A DNA stretch of 64,000 nucleotides, from NCBI RefSeq assembly GCF_014596935.1, contig NZ_JACVXC010000004.1, positions 1-64,000 of the forward strand, written 5' to 3'. Below the pieces are notes generated by a model that was not told the origin of the DNA, made no database searches, and was given only the letters and a program-made list of their open reading frames with translations. How positions within the stretch are numbered: position 1 is the stretch's first letter; each line of letters starts with the position of its first letter. The translations under genes were made by a program, and so were the position numbers. Origin of the DNA: Aestuariibaculum suncheonense. Its GTDB lineage: Bacteria; Bacteroidota; Bacteroidia; Flavobacteriales; Flavobacteriaceae. Positions 42,630 through 52,343 of this stretch are shown here, piece after piece.

Positions 42630-44651
42630 CTATTTACCAAATTTTGAAATTCCTTCGTTTAACCAAGCTTTGTACTCGGCAACGTCTGGTGTATATCCCA
42701 CAGGATCGATAAGCGAATTCTCTTCGTGATCCATAATTACATAGAACGGCTGGGAATTGGCTTTATATCTGTTTGCCTGTAAATCGCTCCATTTATCACC
42801 GTAGTCTTTCATAAACTTACCTGGTCTAGAAGCATATTCTATTTTCATTTCCTCTGGAAGTTCCTTTTTATCGTCTACATAAAGTGATATTAAAACGACA
42901 TCATTCTTCAAAATATCTAAAATTTCAGGTTTTACCCAAACGTTATTTTCCATTTTTCTACAGTTCACACAAGTGTATCCGGTAAAATCAATCATAACTG
43001 GCTTACCTACTTTTTTAGCATAGGCCAAACCTGTTTCGTAATCGTGGAATGCCATAATGTTATGCGGAGCCATTAAGTGTGCTCCTTCTGGTAAAGCCTC
43101 GTGACTATCTGCTGTGGCAACTCCTCCTCCAGTATTCGTATATCCAACGCCGTAAGGCGATTCACTGTAATTTGGTGGTGGTGGAAATGCGCTGATTAAG
43201 TTTAATGGTGCTCCCCAAAGTCCAGGAATCATGTAAATCGTGAAGGTTAATGTGATAAGTCCTAAACTTAAACGACCAACTGAAATATGTGTTAATGGTG
43301 AATCGTGAGGTAATTGAATTTTTCCGAAAAGGTAAAATGCCAAAGCTCCAAATACGGCAATCCAGATGGCAATAAACACTTCACGCTCTAAAATGTGCCA
43401 TTGCATAATGTAATCGGCGTTCGATAAGAATTTAAATGCTAAAGCTAATTCTAAGAATCCTAAAACTACTTTTACTGTATTTAACCAACCACCAGATTTT
43501 GGTAATGAATTTAACCATCCCGGGAAAGCTGCAAATAACGCAAATGGTAAAGCAATTGCTAAAGAGAATCCTAACATTCCTACGATTGGTGCAATACCTC
43601 CTTTAGACGCTGCCTCTACTAATAAGGTTCCTACAATAGGCCCGGTACAAGAGAATGATACAATCGCTAATGCTAAAGCCATAAAGAATATTCCTACCAA
43701 ACCACCACGGTCTGCCTGAGAATCTACTTTGTTTGCCCAAGAGTTTGGTAACATAATTTCGAAAGCTCCTAAGAACGACACTGCAAAGACAACTAAAAGC
43801 ACGAAGAAGATTATGTTAAACCAAGGGTTAGCAGCTAATGCATTTAACGCATCGGCTCCAAAAATACCTGTTACAGCAGTACCAAGTAACACGTAAATAA
43901 CAATGATACAAACTCCGTAAATAATAGCGTTTTTAATTCCTACCGCTTTATTTTTACTTTGCTTAGTAAAGAAACTTACCGTCATAGGAATCATAGGGAA
44001 CACGCAAGGTGTTAATAATGCTGCAAAACCTGATAAAAAGGCAAGTATAAAAATAGAAAGTAATCCTTTTTTAGATTCTGATTTATCCGAACCACCTGCT
44101 GCCTTATTAGTACTAGCTGCTGCCACTTGATGCGATGCTTCAGCTGCTTCTGAAACATTTGTGTCTTCTGAGGTCACAGTAGTTGTTCCATTAGCCGAAA
44201 CTTTAGAAAGGTCAAACGTTAACTCTACTTCTGTTGGAGGTAAACATCTGCTATCATCACAAACCATAAACTCAACAAAACCGTTTACAGTACTTGCTCC
44301 CTCTTTTACTTGAATACGTTGTTTAAAGGTTGCTGATTTTTCGAAATATTTAATTTCCATTTCGAAAACTGGATCCTGTATCGTATGTCCTTCTTCTTCT
44401 GTTGTGTTACCAACAATGGTAAAGGTTCCTTCACTATCATCATAAATGAAAGATGTTGGAATTGGCCCATTGGCAGGAACATCTTGCGAATATAAATGCC
44501 ATCCTTTTTCAATAGTTGCTTTTGATACTAAATCGAATTCTGTATCTGAAACTTTTTCAACACTTGTTGACCATTTTACTGGCTCTAATATTTGCGCAAA
44601 CGCAGCTGTAGATAACACTAAAGCTGCGAATGCAAAAAGAAATTTCTTCAT
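42630..44651 (-). CDS. dsbD: Protein-disulfide reductase DsbD
   Basis: DsbD carries electrons from cytoplasmic thioredoxin to periplasmic partners. This 673-residue protein has all three parts: a signal peptide and alpha domain (about 20-150) with Cys131 and Cys136 in VCDDSRCLPP, a membrane domain (about 196-490) with Cys216 in LTPCVFPM and Cys335 in FSCTGP, and a gamma thioredoxin domain (about 540-673) with CVNC (561-564). An Ala/Ser/Thr-rich linker joins alpha and membrane parts. A shorter paralogue of the alpha domain is encoded 19 bp upstream. Confidence 0.95.
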   Translation of the reverse strand: MKKFLFAFAALVLSTAAFAQILEPVKWSTSVEKVSDTEFDLVSKATIEKGWHLYSQDVPANGPIPTSFIYDDSEGTFTIVGNTTEEEGHTIQDPVFEMEIKYFEKSATFKQRIQVKEGASTVNGFVEFMVCDDSRCLPPTEVELTFDLSKVSANGTTTVTSEDTNVSEAAEASHQVAAASTNKAAGGSDKSESKKGLLSIFILAFLSGFAALLTPCVFPMIPMTVSFFTKQSKNKAVGIKNAIIYGVCIIVIYVLLGTAVTGIFGADALNALAANPWFNIIFFVLLVVFAVSFLGAFEIMLPNSWANKVDSQADRGGLVGIFFMALALAIVSFSCTGPIVGTLLVEAASKGGIAPIVGMLGFSLAIALPFALFAAFPGWLNSLPKSGGWLNTVKVVLGFLELALAFKFLSNADYIMQWHILEREVFIAIWIAVFGALAFYLFGKIQLPHDSPLTHISVGRLSLGLITLTFTIYMIPGLWGAPLNLISAFPPPPNYSESPYGVGYTNTGGGVATADSHEALPEGAHLMAPHNIMAFHDYETGLAYAKKVGKPVMIDFTGYTCVNCRKMENNVWVKPEILDILKNDVVLISLYVDDKKELPEEMKIEYASRPGKFMKDYGDKWSDLQANRYKANSQPFYVIMDHEENSLIDPVGYTPDVAEYKAWLNEGISKFGK

Positions 44652-44670
44652 CTTAGATTTTCAAAAAAAA

Positions 44671-45117
44671 TTATTTTACGTTGAATACTAGGTCTACTTC
44701 CGTAGGAGGTAAACATCTGCTATCATCACACACCATGAATTCAACAGTTCCTTTTACTTGAAACGGGGTTTTACCTTTTAGTTTAATACGTTGTTTAAAA
44801 TCGGCTTTCTTCTCAAAATAAGTGATTTTCATTTCGAAAATAGGATCTTGAATCGTGTGTCCTTCGCCTTCTACTGTATTTCCTTTTTTAAGATAGTTTG
44901 CGTTTCCTTCAAAAGCGAAACTTGTTGGAATAGGTCCGTCTTCGGGAACATTTTGTGAATACAAGTGCCATCCTGCATCGATAGTTGCAGTGGCTACCAA
45001 TTCGTATTCTGTAGCTGATATCTTATTTACTGAAGTGCTCCATTTTACTGGTTCTAATATTTGTGCTTGCCCAACAAATACTGCTATAAGCGCAAAAAAT
45101 AAAAATACTTTTTTCAT
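44671..45117 (-). CDS. Stand-alone DsbD-alpha-like secreted protein
   Basis: The 148-residue protein has a signal peptide (cleavage near GQAQ) and is clearly paralogous to the N-terminal domain of the adjacent DsbD. Both begin QILEPVKWSTSV, and both contain GWHLYSQ, GPIPTSF, EGHTIQDP and VEFMVCDDSRCLPPTEV. The Cys pair (130, 135) is kept. It is soluble and would accept or pass electrons independently, or compete with the native alpha domain. It arose by tandem duplication of the domain or by loss of the rest of the gene, and sits 26 bp after the M16 gene. Confidence 0.9.
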   Translation of the reverse strand: MKKVFLFFALIAVFVGQAQILEPVKWSTSVNKISATEYELVATATIDAGWHLYSQNVPEDGPIPTSFAFEGNANYLKKGNTVEGEGHTIQDPIFEMKITYFEKKADFKQRIKLKGKTPFQVKGTVEFMVCDDSRCLPPTEVDLVFNVK

Positions 45118-45143
45118 GTGTATTAATTGTTTAGATTTAGTTT

Positions 45144-47942
45144 TTATTGTTCTGGTTTAAATATGATTTCATATGAGTGACCACCTTTAAGAATTTCCTT
45201 AGCTATTTTTTGAATGTCTTTTGCTTTCATGTTTTTAACAATGTCTACAAAATTCTTAGGATCGTTGATATTTTCATTGTATCTGAAATATCTAGTAAGC
45301 ATAGCCATATCGTAACCGTTGTTATCTTTTGACTGCTCATTTTCTTTCAGGTAGTTTGTTCTTGTTTTGTTTAAGTCCTCTTCATTAATTGTGCCATTTG
45401 CAATTTTTTGCAACTCATTTTTTACAATTTCTACTAAACGATCTGCCATGTCAGGATTACAATCGAAGCTAAAGTTCACATATGCAGCAGGTTTAGGTTC
45501 TCTTGAAAAACTAGCACCTGCTCTAGGGCTATACGCACCACCTTCAGATTCTCTTACAGTTTCTGTTACACGTAATTGTAACATATCACCTAAAACACTC
45601 GTATAAACTACGTTTTTCTTCACATAAGGCATCTCTCTTTTATACACTACATTTACACTGGCTTTAGGATCTTCCATAGCAATATAAATGTCTTTGTCTA
45701 TTGTATTAGCAACCCACTCTACTGAATTATCTTTATAGCTCTCATTTAAATGGTGCGTTGGTAAACTAGCAATGTATTTTTCTAAAAGCGGCTTTAACTG
45801 CTCTTCTTTTACATCTCCTACAATAAAGAACTCAAAATCGGAAGCATCTGAAAATCTATCAGCATAAACAGCTTTGATTTTATCAAAAGATACTTGGTTA
45901 ATAAACTCCTGGTCAAAAATAGGCTTTTTGGGATTATTCTTCCCATAAATAGCATAGGTAAGACTGTCCTTCATTTTCTCCCCAATGTCTTTACCTCTTC
46001 TTAATAAATAGTTATCCAAGTTGTTTTGAAGCACTTTATAAGCATCTTCATCGAAACGAGGTTTCACGAAATATACATGTACCAACTGCAACATGGTTTC
46101 CACATCTTTAGTATTGGAGTTCCCTGAGACATTTTCGCTAATATCTCCAAGTGATACAGATACATTTGCTGTTTTTCCTGCAAGCACTTTTCTTAAATCG
46201 GTTGCCTTGAAATCTCCTAAACCAGACATTCCCAATAAACTAGTCACAAATCCAGCTGACGCCAAATCCTCGTCGTTTAAAAGTGATTTCCCTCCATAAC
46301 TTATCGCATTTAAAGCAACGCGGTCTTTTTGCTTATCAACAAACTTGTAATGCACTTTTACACCATTACTCAACACATACGTCGTACTTCCAACTTTATC
46401 TTCTTTCGAAATGCTTGTAATAGTACCAGGTACAATATTTAAACCTGACACTAAAGTTTTTCCGTCTAAAGCTTCAGTATATGGTTCAATTGTATTACTG
46501 TTTTCAACATTAGCAATAATTTCTCTAGCCTGGGCTTCTGTTAAATTATCCTGTCCTTCAACACCAATTACATTTAAAAAACGGTTGTTTTTAGTATATA
46601 ATCTTTTTATAGTGTTATGAACATCTTCAGGTGTAATTTTACTGAACAATTGTTTAGCAATTTCATACTCTTTCTCTACATCTGCCATAGTTGAATTAGA
46701 CAGGTAATTGCTTTGAATGATGTTCTCGATACTTTTGTGGCTTCTATCGTCTTGCTTTGCTATTTGATTTTGATACGAGTTATCGAAAATCGTAATCGCT
46801 CGGTCAATTTCAGATTGCGTATAACCAAATTTCACTGCTCGTATTACTTCAGTTAAAACCTCTGTAAAAGCGTCTTGTTGCTGATTTGGTTTTGGATAAA
46901 TCCCAACACTTAAAGCTTTAGAAGTTCGTGAAAGCCCACCATAACCAACACTTGCTGATAAAAACGCAGCATCTGGTTGTTGCGACTTCTCTCTGATTCT
47001 CGCTGATATTGAAGATATAGCCATACTTTCTAAAAGCGCCTTTTTTAAATCGCCAACAGTTTCATCTGCTAAAGATTTTTTATGACGAATTCCAAATGAA
47101 ATAGACGCTGAAGACACTTCAGGATCTGTACCAAAGCTGAATAACATATCCTCATTATCAGGAATGTTAACCACATAACGCTCCTTTGGATGATCTACCG
47201 CTGGAATCTTTGAAAACTTATCGATAATTTTTTGCTCTATTTCATCAACATTAACATCTCCAATTACAGCAATAGCTTGTAAGTCGGTTCTGTACCAATC
47301 GTGATAGAAATCTCGTAAAGCTTTATATTTGAACCCTTCAACTACAGACATTAAACCTATAGGCATTCTATCTGCATATTTAGAATGGTTGTAGGTAATT
47401 GGCATAGATACTTCGTATAAACGCATTTGCCCATTTTGACGTGTACGCCATTCTTCCTTAATAACCCCACGCTCAGCATCGATTTCGTCCTCGGTAAGCG
47501 CAAGATAATTAGACCAATCCTGTAATACCGTTAAACAGGTATCAACTAAACCATCTTTGGTAGGAATGTCGCTTAAGTTATAAACCGTTTCATCAAAAGA
47601 TGTATAGGCATTAATATCTTTTCCGAAAACTGCTCCGTGTTTTTGTAATGTATTTAAAATTCCTTTTCCTGGAAAGTGTTCGGTTCCGTTAAAAGCCATA
47701 TGCTCTAAAAAGTGAGCTAAGCCACGTTGATCTTCATTCTCTAAAACCGACCCTACATTTTGAATGATATAGTAACTTGCTGCGTCTTTAACAACATCGG
47801 TACTTTTTATGTAATAAGTCATACCATTCGGTAGAACTCCTTTTTTTATACTTTGATCTACAGGTATTGGCTGACTTAAGTCTTGTGCGCCAACACAAAA
47901 AACAGATGCAACTATTAGAACATACGATAAAACTGCTTTCAT
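45144..47942 (-). CDS. M16 family zinc metallopeptidase
   Basis: This 932-residue secreted protease has a signal peptide (cleavage near VGAQ, residue 20) and a full M16 arrangement of two halves. The N-terminal half carries the inverted zinc motif HFLEH (His77, Glu80, His81) and the third ligand Glu157 in DAERGVIKEEW. The C-terminal half lacks this motif, as usual for pitrilysin-type enzymes. M16 enzymes cut short peptides. It leads the minus-strand redox run, and a TAGTTTTG box lies about 140 bases upstream. Confidence 0.95.
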   Translation of the reverse strand: MKAVLSYVLIVASVFCVGAQDLSQPIPVDQSIKKGVLPNGMTYYIKSTDVVKDAASYYIIQNVGSVLENEDQRGLAHFLEHMAFNGTEHFPGKGILNTLQKHGAVFGKDINAYTSFDETVYNLSDIPTKDGLVDTCLTVLQDWSNYLALTEDEIDAERGVIKEEWRTRQNGQMRLYEVSMPITYNHSKYADRMPIGLMSVVEGFKYKALRDFYHDWYRTDLQAIAVIGDVNVDEIEQKIIDKFSKIPAVDHPKERYVVNIPDNEDMLFSFGTDPEVSSASISFGIRHKKSLADETVGDLKKALLESMAISSISARIREKSQQPDAAFLSASVGYGGLSRTSKALSVGIYPKPNQQQDAFTEVLTEVIRAVKFGYTQSEIDRAITIFDNSYQNQIAKQDDRSHKSIENIIQSNYLSNSTMADVEKEYEIAKQLFSKITPEDVHNTIKRLYTKNNRFLNVIGVEGQDNLTEAQAREIIANVENSNTIEPYTEALDGKTLVSGLNIVPGTITSISKEDKVGSTTYVLSNGVKVHYKFVDKQKDRVALNAISYGGKSLLNDEDLASAGFVTSLLGMSGLGDFKATDLRKVLAGKTANVSVSLGDISENVSGNSNTKDVETMLQLVHVYFVKPRFDEDAYKVLQNNLDNYLLRRGKDIGEKMKDSLTYAIYGKNNPKKPIFDQEFINQVSFDKIKAVYADRFSDASDFEFFIVGDVKEEQLKPLLEKYIASLPTHHLNESYKDNSVEWVANTIDKDIYIAMEDPKASVNVVYKREMPYVKKNVVYTSVLGDMLQLRVTETVRESEGGAYSPRAGASFSREPKPAAYVNFSFDCNPDMADRLVEIVKNELQKIANGTINEEDLNKTRTNYLKENEQSKDNNGYDMAMLTRYFRYNENINDPKNFVDIVKNMKAKDIQKIAKEILKGGHSYEIIFKPEQ

Positions 47943-48081
47943 TTAATTTTGCGTTTACAATTGGTTAATTATTATTTGTTTAATAAAAGTTAAATATCCA
48001 TTATAGTTTTCCTGATTTTTAAATATTTATTATAAATTCAGAAACTCACTACCAACATTTCCCTTACAATTTTAAACCAGC

Positions 48082-48089
48082 CAAAACTA
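48082..48089 (-). promoter_or_regulatory. Promoter -7 box for the M16-to-trxB run
   Basis: The minus strand reads TAGTTTTG; the predicted leader is about 133 bases. No nearer match was found. Confidence 0.45.
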
Positions 48090-48130
48090 AAGCTTTGAAT
48101 AGAATCTAAGATTAGCTTTAAGAAAGTTTT

Positions 48131-48192
48131 AATAAAAGAGGGCCGTATTAAACAGCCCCCTCTATCTTCCTACAATTTGTTTAAACGACTAA
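48131..48192 (-). ncRNA. Candidate small RNA of about 62 nt
   Basis: A TAATTTTG box (48199-48206) predicts a transcript start near 48192. An imperfect GC-rich hairpin (48137-48163; core GGGC-GT…AC-GCCC) with a following TTTTATT would end it near 48131. It lies between two operons and upstream of the separate M16 promoter box. It could instead be an attenuator. Confidence 0.35.
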
Positions 48193-48198
48193 CTCAAA

Positions 48199-48206
48199 CA
48201 AAATTA
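48199..48206 (-). promoter_or_regulatory. Promoter -7 box of the candidate small RNA
   Basis: The minus strand reads TAATTTTG, an exact TAnnTTTG match. Confidence 0.35.
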
Positions 48207-48504
48207 AATATGAAAAATAAATGCCATCTTAGTTAACATCTACATTAATAAAGACGCAGAAATTCACAAGGGTGTTGTTAATGTTTTGTTAATTTTAAAA
48301 ATCTACTTTCCAGATTCGTCCAGTGTCATCCTCTAATCAACTTTTTAATCTTAACGACTAACACTTGTATGACGCATTATTCTAACGTTACCCTTATTAA
48401 GAATATGTTAAATTTTATTTTTTTTGAATTTTTAATGGAATTTGTTGAAGACTTTTCAAATGTAGTGCGGATTTAATGATATTCTAATTTTTGAGAATTA
48501 CAAT

Positions 48505-48537
48505 AAAAAAGGGCAACTCTAAAATGAGTTACCCTTT
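48505..48537 (-). terminator. Terminator after the first PKD-like gene
   Basis: AAAGGGCAACTC pairs with GAGTTACCCTTT (one mismatch), followed by a T run on the minus strand, 24 bases past the stop. It closes the ECF sigma to PKD-like unit. Confidence 0.85.
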
Positions 48538-48560
48538 CTTAAAAGAGTGACTAACAAAAC

Positions 48561-50063
48561 TTATCTTTCTCGATAAGCTATACTTTTAATTTTACCAAAA
48601 CCAGTATAAGTTTGTTCCAATTCAATTTGCCCATTAATTTCCGGAACATAATATAATCGCATAGCCCCATTAGAGCCCTCTTCTCCTGCTGGATCGTAAC
48701 TGCAAACCACTAATTTCTTTGACAATGCGGTATTATCAGCAGAAAACCAATTGAAAAACGGCTCAAACTTTAATAAACTTATTTGTTCTGAACCAAGGTC
48801 TACCATTGGTTTGGTTTGTTTTGAATACAAATCATACTGATAAACCTTGCCTCCTACAGCATAAAACAAATACCCGTAATTAGGACTTACGGCATAACTT
48901 GTTGCTTGGTCAAAATCGGGAGCAACAATTTCCTCATAATACTTTTGCTGTCCACTCCAGCTTACAAAGTGTGCCATATAGTATTTGTTATCTGAAGGAT
49001 CATTTAAAATTGCGAATACACTACCATACCATGTGTTTCCGAAATTATTATTCACCATAAACACCAAATCCTTACCCGTAGTATAATCGAATTTCATATT
49101 TGCTGATGCCGGATTAGGCATTACTGTAGTTTTACCTGAACTTTGTTCATTTCTCACAAAACGTTTATTCGTATCGTCATAAAACATTCCATAACCATAA
49201 GCTAGCTCCATACACATGATTGGTGATGCTTTAAAATAGTCGTTGTTAATATGATTTACCTTTACTCCAAAATATTTTCGTTGTGGTCTATAAAAATGGT
49301 ATAAATCTCCATTTACATTAGCATATCCCCAGTTCCCTGTAGACCCCATTACTGCGTCTGCTTCTAAATTTTCTGGTTGAGAAATCACAAATTCATGAGC
49401 AATATTATAAGTCGACTTCCATTCAAAAGTATCTGGATCTAACTTTACGGTACCATTACCTGATGTTGACACATAAATTCCATAAAAATTAGGCAAATAA
49501 GGATATGTATAAACAAACTTAGGGGTACCACTTAACTCTAAACCAGACCCATCTAACACATTGTAAATAGGATTAAACTCCCCGGCCACTTTAGAAACCA
49601 TATCCAACCTAGGACCGGTACTGGTATCACTAAGTAACAACCAACCTTCAGAAAAACCAGTGACCACATTTAACTTAAAACTTTTAAACACCTCTAAACC
49701 GGTTTTTAAATCTTTTACAGTGTAGTACAAGTCATACTCCCCCGGAGCAAGAGTTACTCGTTCTAATAAATCTCTTTCATTAGACAACTCATAAACCTGA
49801 TCGCCATTAAGAACGTTTTTACTTTTAACAGCTTCCCATTTATAGCTATATTGTCCTTGTTCATTTTCATCTTCAGAAAAACTTAACTCAGGCACAATAT
49901 TAAAATAACCTAATTGAAGCGCCTCGTAATTACTTGGCAACCCTTCAATCGTTACGCTATTCACATCTATATAATCATAGTTTCCTTCATCGTCCATACA
50001 AGCAGAAAACACAAATACGAAGACTAAAACAATAGTACTTTTTAAATTAATATATTTTGACAT
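48561..50063 (-). CDS. PKD-like family surface lipoprotein (cassette 1)
   Basis: The 500-residue lipoprotein (FSAC, Cys22) belongs to the PKD-like lipoproteins that accompany SusC/SusD pairs. After Cys come acidic residues (CMDDEGNYD), resembling the Bacteroidota lipoprotein export signal for the outer face. PKD-like beta domains (about 40-150) are followed by a long C-terminal region with repeats such as GWLLLSDTSTGPRLDMVSK, STSGNGTVKLDPDTFEW and YDPAGEEGSNGAMRLYY. It is closely similar along its length to the product at 61225-62715. It is the last gene of the SusC-SusD-DUF4843-PKD unit. Confidence 0.85.
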   Translation of the reverse strand: MSKYINLKSTIVLVFVFVFSACMDDEGNYDYIDVNSVTIEGLPSNYEALQLGYFNIVPELSFSEDENEQGQYSYKWEAVKSKNVLNGDQVYELSNERDLLERVTLAPGEYDLYYTVKDLKTGLEVFKSFKLNVVTGFSEGWLLLSDTSTGPRLDMVSKVAGEFNPIYNVLDGSGLELSGTPKFVYTYPYLPNFYGIYVSTSGNGTVKLDPDTFEWKSTYNIAHEFVISQPENLEADAVMGSTGNWGYANVNGDLYHFYRPQRKYFGVKVNHINNDYFKASPIMCMELAYGYGMFYDDTNKRFVRNEQSSGKTTVMPNPASANMKFDYTTGKDLVFMVNNNFGNTWYGSVFAILNDPSDNKYYMAHFVSWSGQQKYYEEIVAPDFDQATSYAVSPNYGYLFYAVGGKVYQYDLYSKQTKPMVDLGSEQISLLKFEPFFNWFSADNTALSKKLVVCSYDPAGEEGSNGAMRLYYVPEINGQIELEQTYTGFGKIKSIAYRER

Positions 50064-50079
50064 TTTTAATTTGTTTTAA

Positions 50080-50868
50080 TTAATAATAAGCTGCATAAGG
50101 CCCTAATTCCATAAGCGATCCATCGTCTTCTAGAACAGGAGTGCCTCGCAGCTCCTGTATTGTTAAATACTGCTTAAAAACCGATAATGACGCTGAAAAT
50201 GTTGAATCGTAAGAGGGGTCTACACTATTCCAATCTGGCACTGGAACTTGTAAAACCTCAGCCCATAAATACAGCTTTTTGGTAGAAAATGCACCTAAAT
50301 AATTTGTTGGCCAAAATTTAGGATGTAGTAAAATATCTGACACTACTATTTCAAATTCTGTATAACTAACCAAGCGCTCCCCATTGTCGTGAGTAGTTGT
50401 TACCATTAAATCGTTTTTAAAATTTTCATTTTCCTGTAGTGCCAATTTTATAGAAAAAGATTGCATTTTCATATCCTCTGTTCTATATAACGTAACAGGT
50501 AAATTCCCATTAATACTATCAGCTAGAATTGCAATTTGTGCTGGAATACTAAAGTGAACATCTCTTTGTGCTGTAGAACTTTCCATGACAACAACATTAA
50601 CCTCTCTATCAAAAGCTCTAGTTGTCCCCTGTACTTTTATAGGAATATCAAAAACCAATTCTTCTACCTCGGGTAATTCGTAGGCAAAGGTTATATTGGT
50701 ACTATCGGTATAATATGGTCTGAAAAACTGAGGATTAACACCTTCTACAGCCCATTTATAGTATATAACATCATTCCCTTCATAGGTCATGATTTCATCA
50801 TTTCCACATGAAAGAAACGTTAATGCCACTGTAAATGACATCATTATTATTTTAATGATTTTTTTCAT
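50080..50868 (-). CDS. DUF4843 lipoprotein (cassette 1)
   Basis: The 262-residue lipoprotein (TFLSC, Cys21, then acidic residues GNDEI) matches the DUF4843 family in beta-rich layout: NDVIYYKWAVEG, a central IPAQIAILADSINGNLPVTLYRTEDM and the C-terminal PVLEDDGSLMELGPYAAYY. The family occurs next to SusD genes and its function is unknown. It probably sits on the outer surface beside the SusCD complex. Gaps to both neighbours are 16-17 bp. Confidence 0.85.
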   Translation of the reverse strand: MKKIIKIIMMSFTVALTFLSCGNDEIMTYEGNDVIYYKWAVEGVNPQFFRPYYTDSTNITFAYELPEVEELVFDIPIKVQGTTRAFDREVNVVVMESSTAQRDVHFSIPAQIAILADSINGNLPVTLYRTEDMKMQSFSIKLALQENENFKNDLMVTTTHDNGERLVSYTEFEIVVSDILLHPKFWPTNYLGAFSTKKLYLWAEVLQVPVPDWNSVDPSYDSTFSASLSVFKQYLTIQELRGTPVLEDDGSLMELGPYAAYY

Positions 50869-50885
50869 AATCTGAAGTTTATTAG

Positions 50886-52325
50886 TTAACGATAATCGGT
50901 TTCTGATAAAGGTAATGGCACGACGTACTGTGCTGAAGTCATCTCTATGTTAGATCCTGACGCCCCACTGAGAATGAACGAAACATTCTTTCTTTTGTAA
51001 TAATAGAAAAGCTGTCCTTCTCCATAAAATTCTTTTCTATACTCCTTAAAAATTTCATTTTGCAAATCGACCCCTAAAGATAAATCGTCCCCTAAACCGC
51101 GTTCTCTTCTTACCGTATTTAAATATTCTAATGCAACTGCTTCATCTGTTTCTGTTTCGGCAGCGATATAGTACATTTCACTAATGCGAATTAGCGGCTG
51201 CATAAATCTTGATTTTTTTTCCTTATCTTCTATATCTGCAAATTTGAAGAAGGTCTCATAATCTTTTGCTGCTTCAGTAGAAACGAACCATGAATACTCA
51301 AAACGATAATCTTTACTATTGTTTTCATAAACATCTCTTATTCTATTACTTAAAGGCGCTAGTATTTTATCGTACTTAAGGCTCGCATCAAAATAATCGC
51401 TTTGTCTATTGTACAATTCTGTGTTTTCTAAAGCGAAAAGAATTTCAGTCGAAAAAATACGATCCAGATTCGCTCCTCCCGAGGTTATTTGATCGTCTAC
51501 AATCCATGGAAAAAACGGTGTCGCTTCATCTATAACCGCTTTGGCTGCAGCCAGTGCTTCCTCGTTATAACCTGCATATAAATTTACTCGAGCTTGCAAG
51601 GCTTTTACAGCAAAATAATTCAAACGGAAATTTCTGTATCTAAAAAAATTCTTATTAAAATCATCTCCTACTGTTGTCATAGGTCCACTAACGCGTACCG
51701 GATCGTCCTGCAATAAGATTTCTGCATTATCCAAATCATCCAAAATTTTAACCATAACCTGTTCGGCTGTTAACATTTCTGCTATCTGTGCCTTAGATTC
51801 GGTATAGTAAGGAATGGCATCATCCTGAGCATTGGTAATATAAACAGGTCCAAACAAACGCAGTAAATCGAAATGCAACATGGCCCTTAATGCGTAAGCT
51901 TCACCCGCTATTATATTTTGTTTTTCTGAATTTAATAATTCTGGGTACAACTCTAAACTTTGTAGCAAATTATTGATGTTTAAAATACTCGTATACATGT
52001 TAGTCCAGATATTATTAAATTTAGCCTGAACACCTGAGTCTGTATAACTATATTTTGTATAAGGATACCATTTATGTATATCATTAGGCGTATTATATTG
52101 CTGAGCCATTAACTCTAAGGTACTCATTGTTAAATCGCCACCGTATCCATTTTCAGAAACTATTTTGGCATACACTCCATTTAAAGCTGTATAAAACCCT
52201 TCTTCTTTACTAAACAACTGCTCCTCCAGAAATTTATCTTCAGGCTGAACATCTAAAAAGTCATCGCAAGACAAACACCACAGACTTACTAAGAGGCTTA
52301 AAATATATTTTATATAAGTTTTCAT
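50886..52325 (-). CDS. SusD/RagB family nutrient-binding lipoprotein (cassette 1)
   Basis: This 479-residue SusD-type lipoprotein (LWCLSC, Cys20; acidic CDDFLD follows) has the family start DFLDVQPEDKFLEEQLFSKEEGFYTALNGVY, TPR-like helices (EAYALRAMLHFDLLRLFGPVY) and the typical end (MYYIAAETETDEAVALEYLNTVRRERGL…VVPLPLSETDYR). SusD acts as the lid of the SusC channel and binds substrate at the cell surface. It lies 18 bp after susC. The substrate is unknown. Confidence 0.95.
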   Translation of the reverse strand: MKTYIKYILSLLVSLWCLSCDDFLDVQPEDKFLEEQLFSKEEGFYTALNGVYAKIVSENGYGGDLTMSTLELMAQQYNTPNDIHKWYPYTKYSYTDSGVQAKFNNIWTNMYTSILNINNLLQSLELYPELLNSEKQNIIAGEAYALRAMLHFDLLRLFGPVYITNAQDDAIPYYTESKAQIAEMLTAEQVMVKILDDLDNAEILLQDDPVRVSGPMTTVGDDFNKNFFRYRNFRLNYFAVKALQARVNLYAGYNEEALAAAKAVIDEATPFFPWIVDDQITSGGANLDRIFSTEILFALENTELYNRQSDYFDASLKYDKILAPLSNRIRDVYENNSKDYRFEYSWFVSTEAAKDYETFFKFADIEDKEKKSRFMQPLIRISEMYYIAAETETDEAVALEYLNTVRRERGLGDDLSLGVDLQNEIFKEYRKEFYGEGQLFYYYKRKNVSFILSGASGSNIEMTSAQYVVPLPLSETDYR

Positions 52326-52343
52326 TTTATTCTTTATTTAAAG

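Larger units (their letters stand above)
47943..48560. other. Non-coding region between the M16 and PKD-like genes
   Basis: About 620 bp with no gene. It holds, on the minus strand, the PKD-gene terminator (48505-48537), a TAATTTTG box (48199-48206) followed by a terminator-like hairpin (48137-48163), and a second box (48082-48089) for the M16 gene. Confidence 0.65.
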
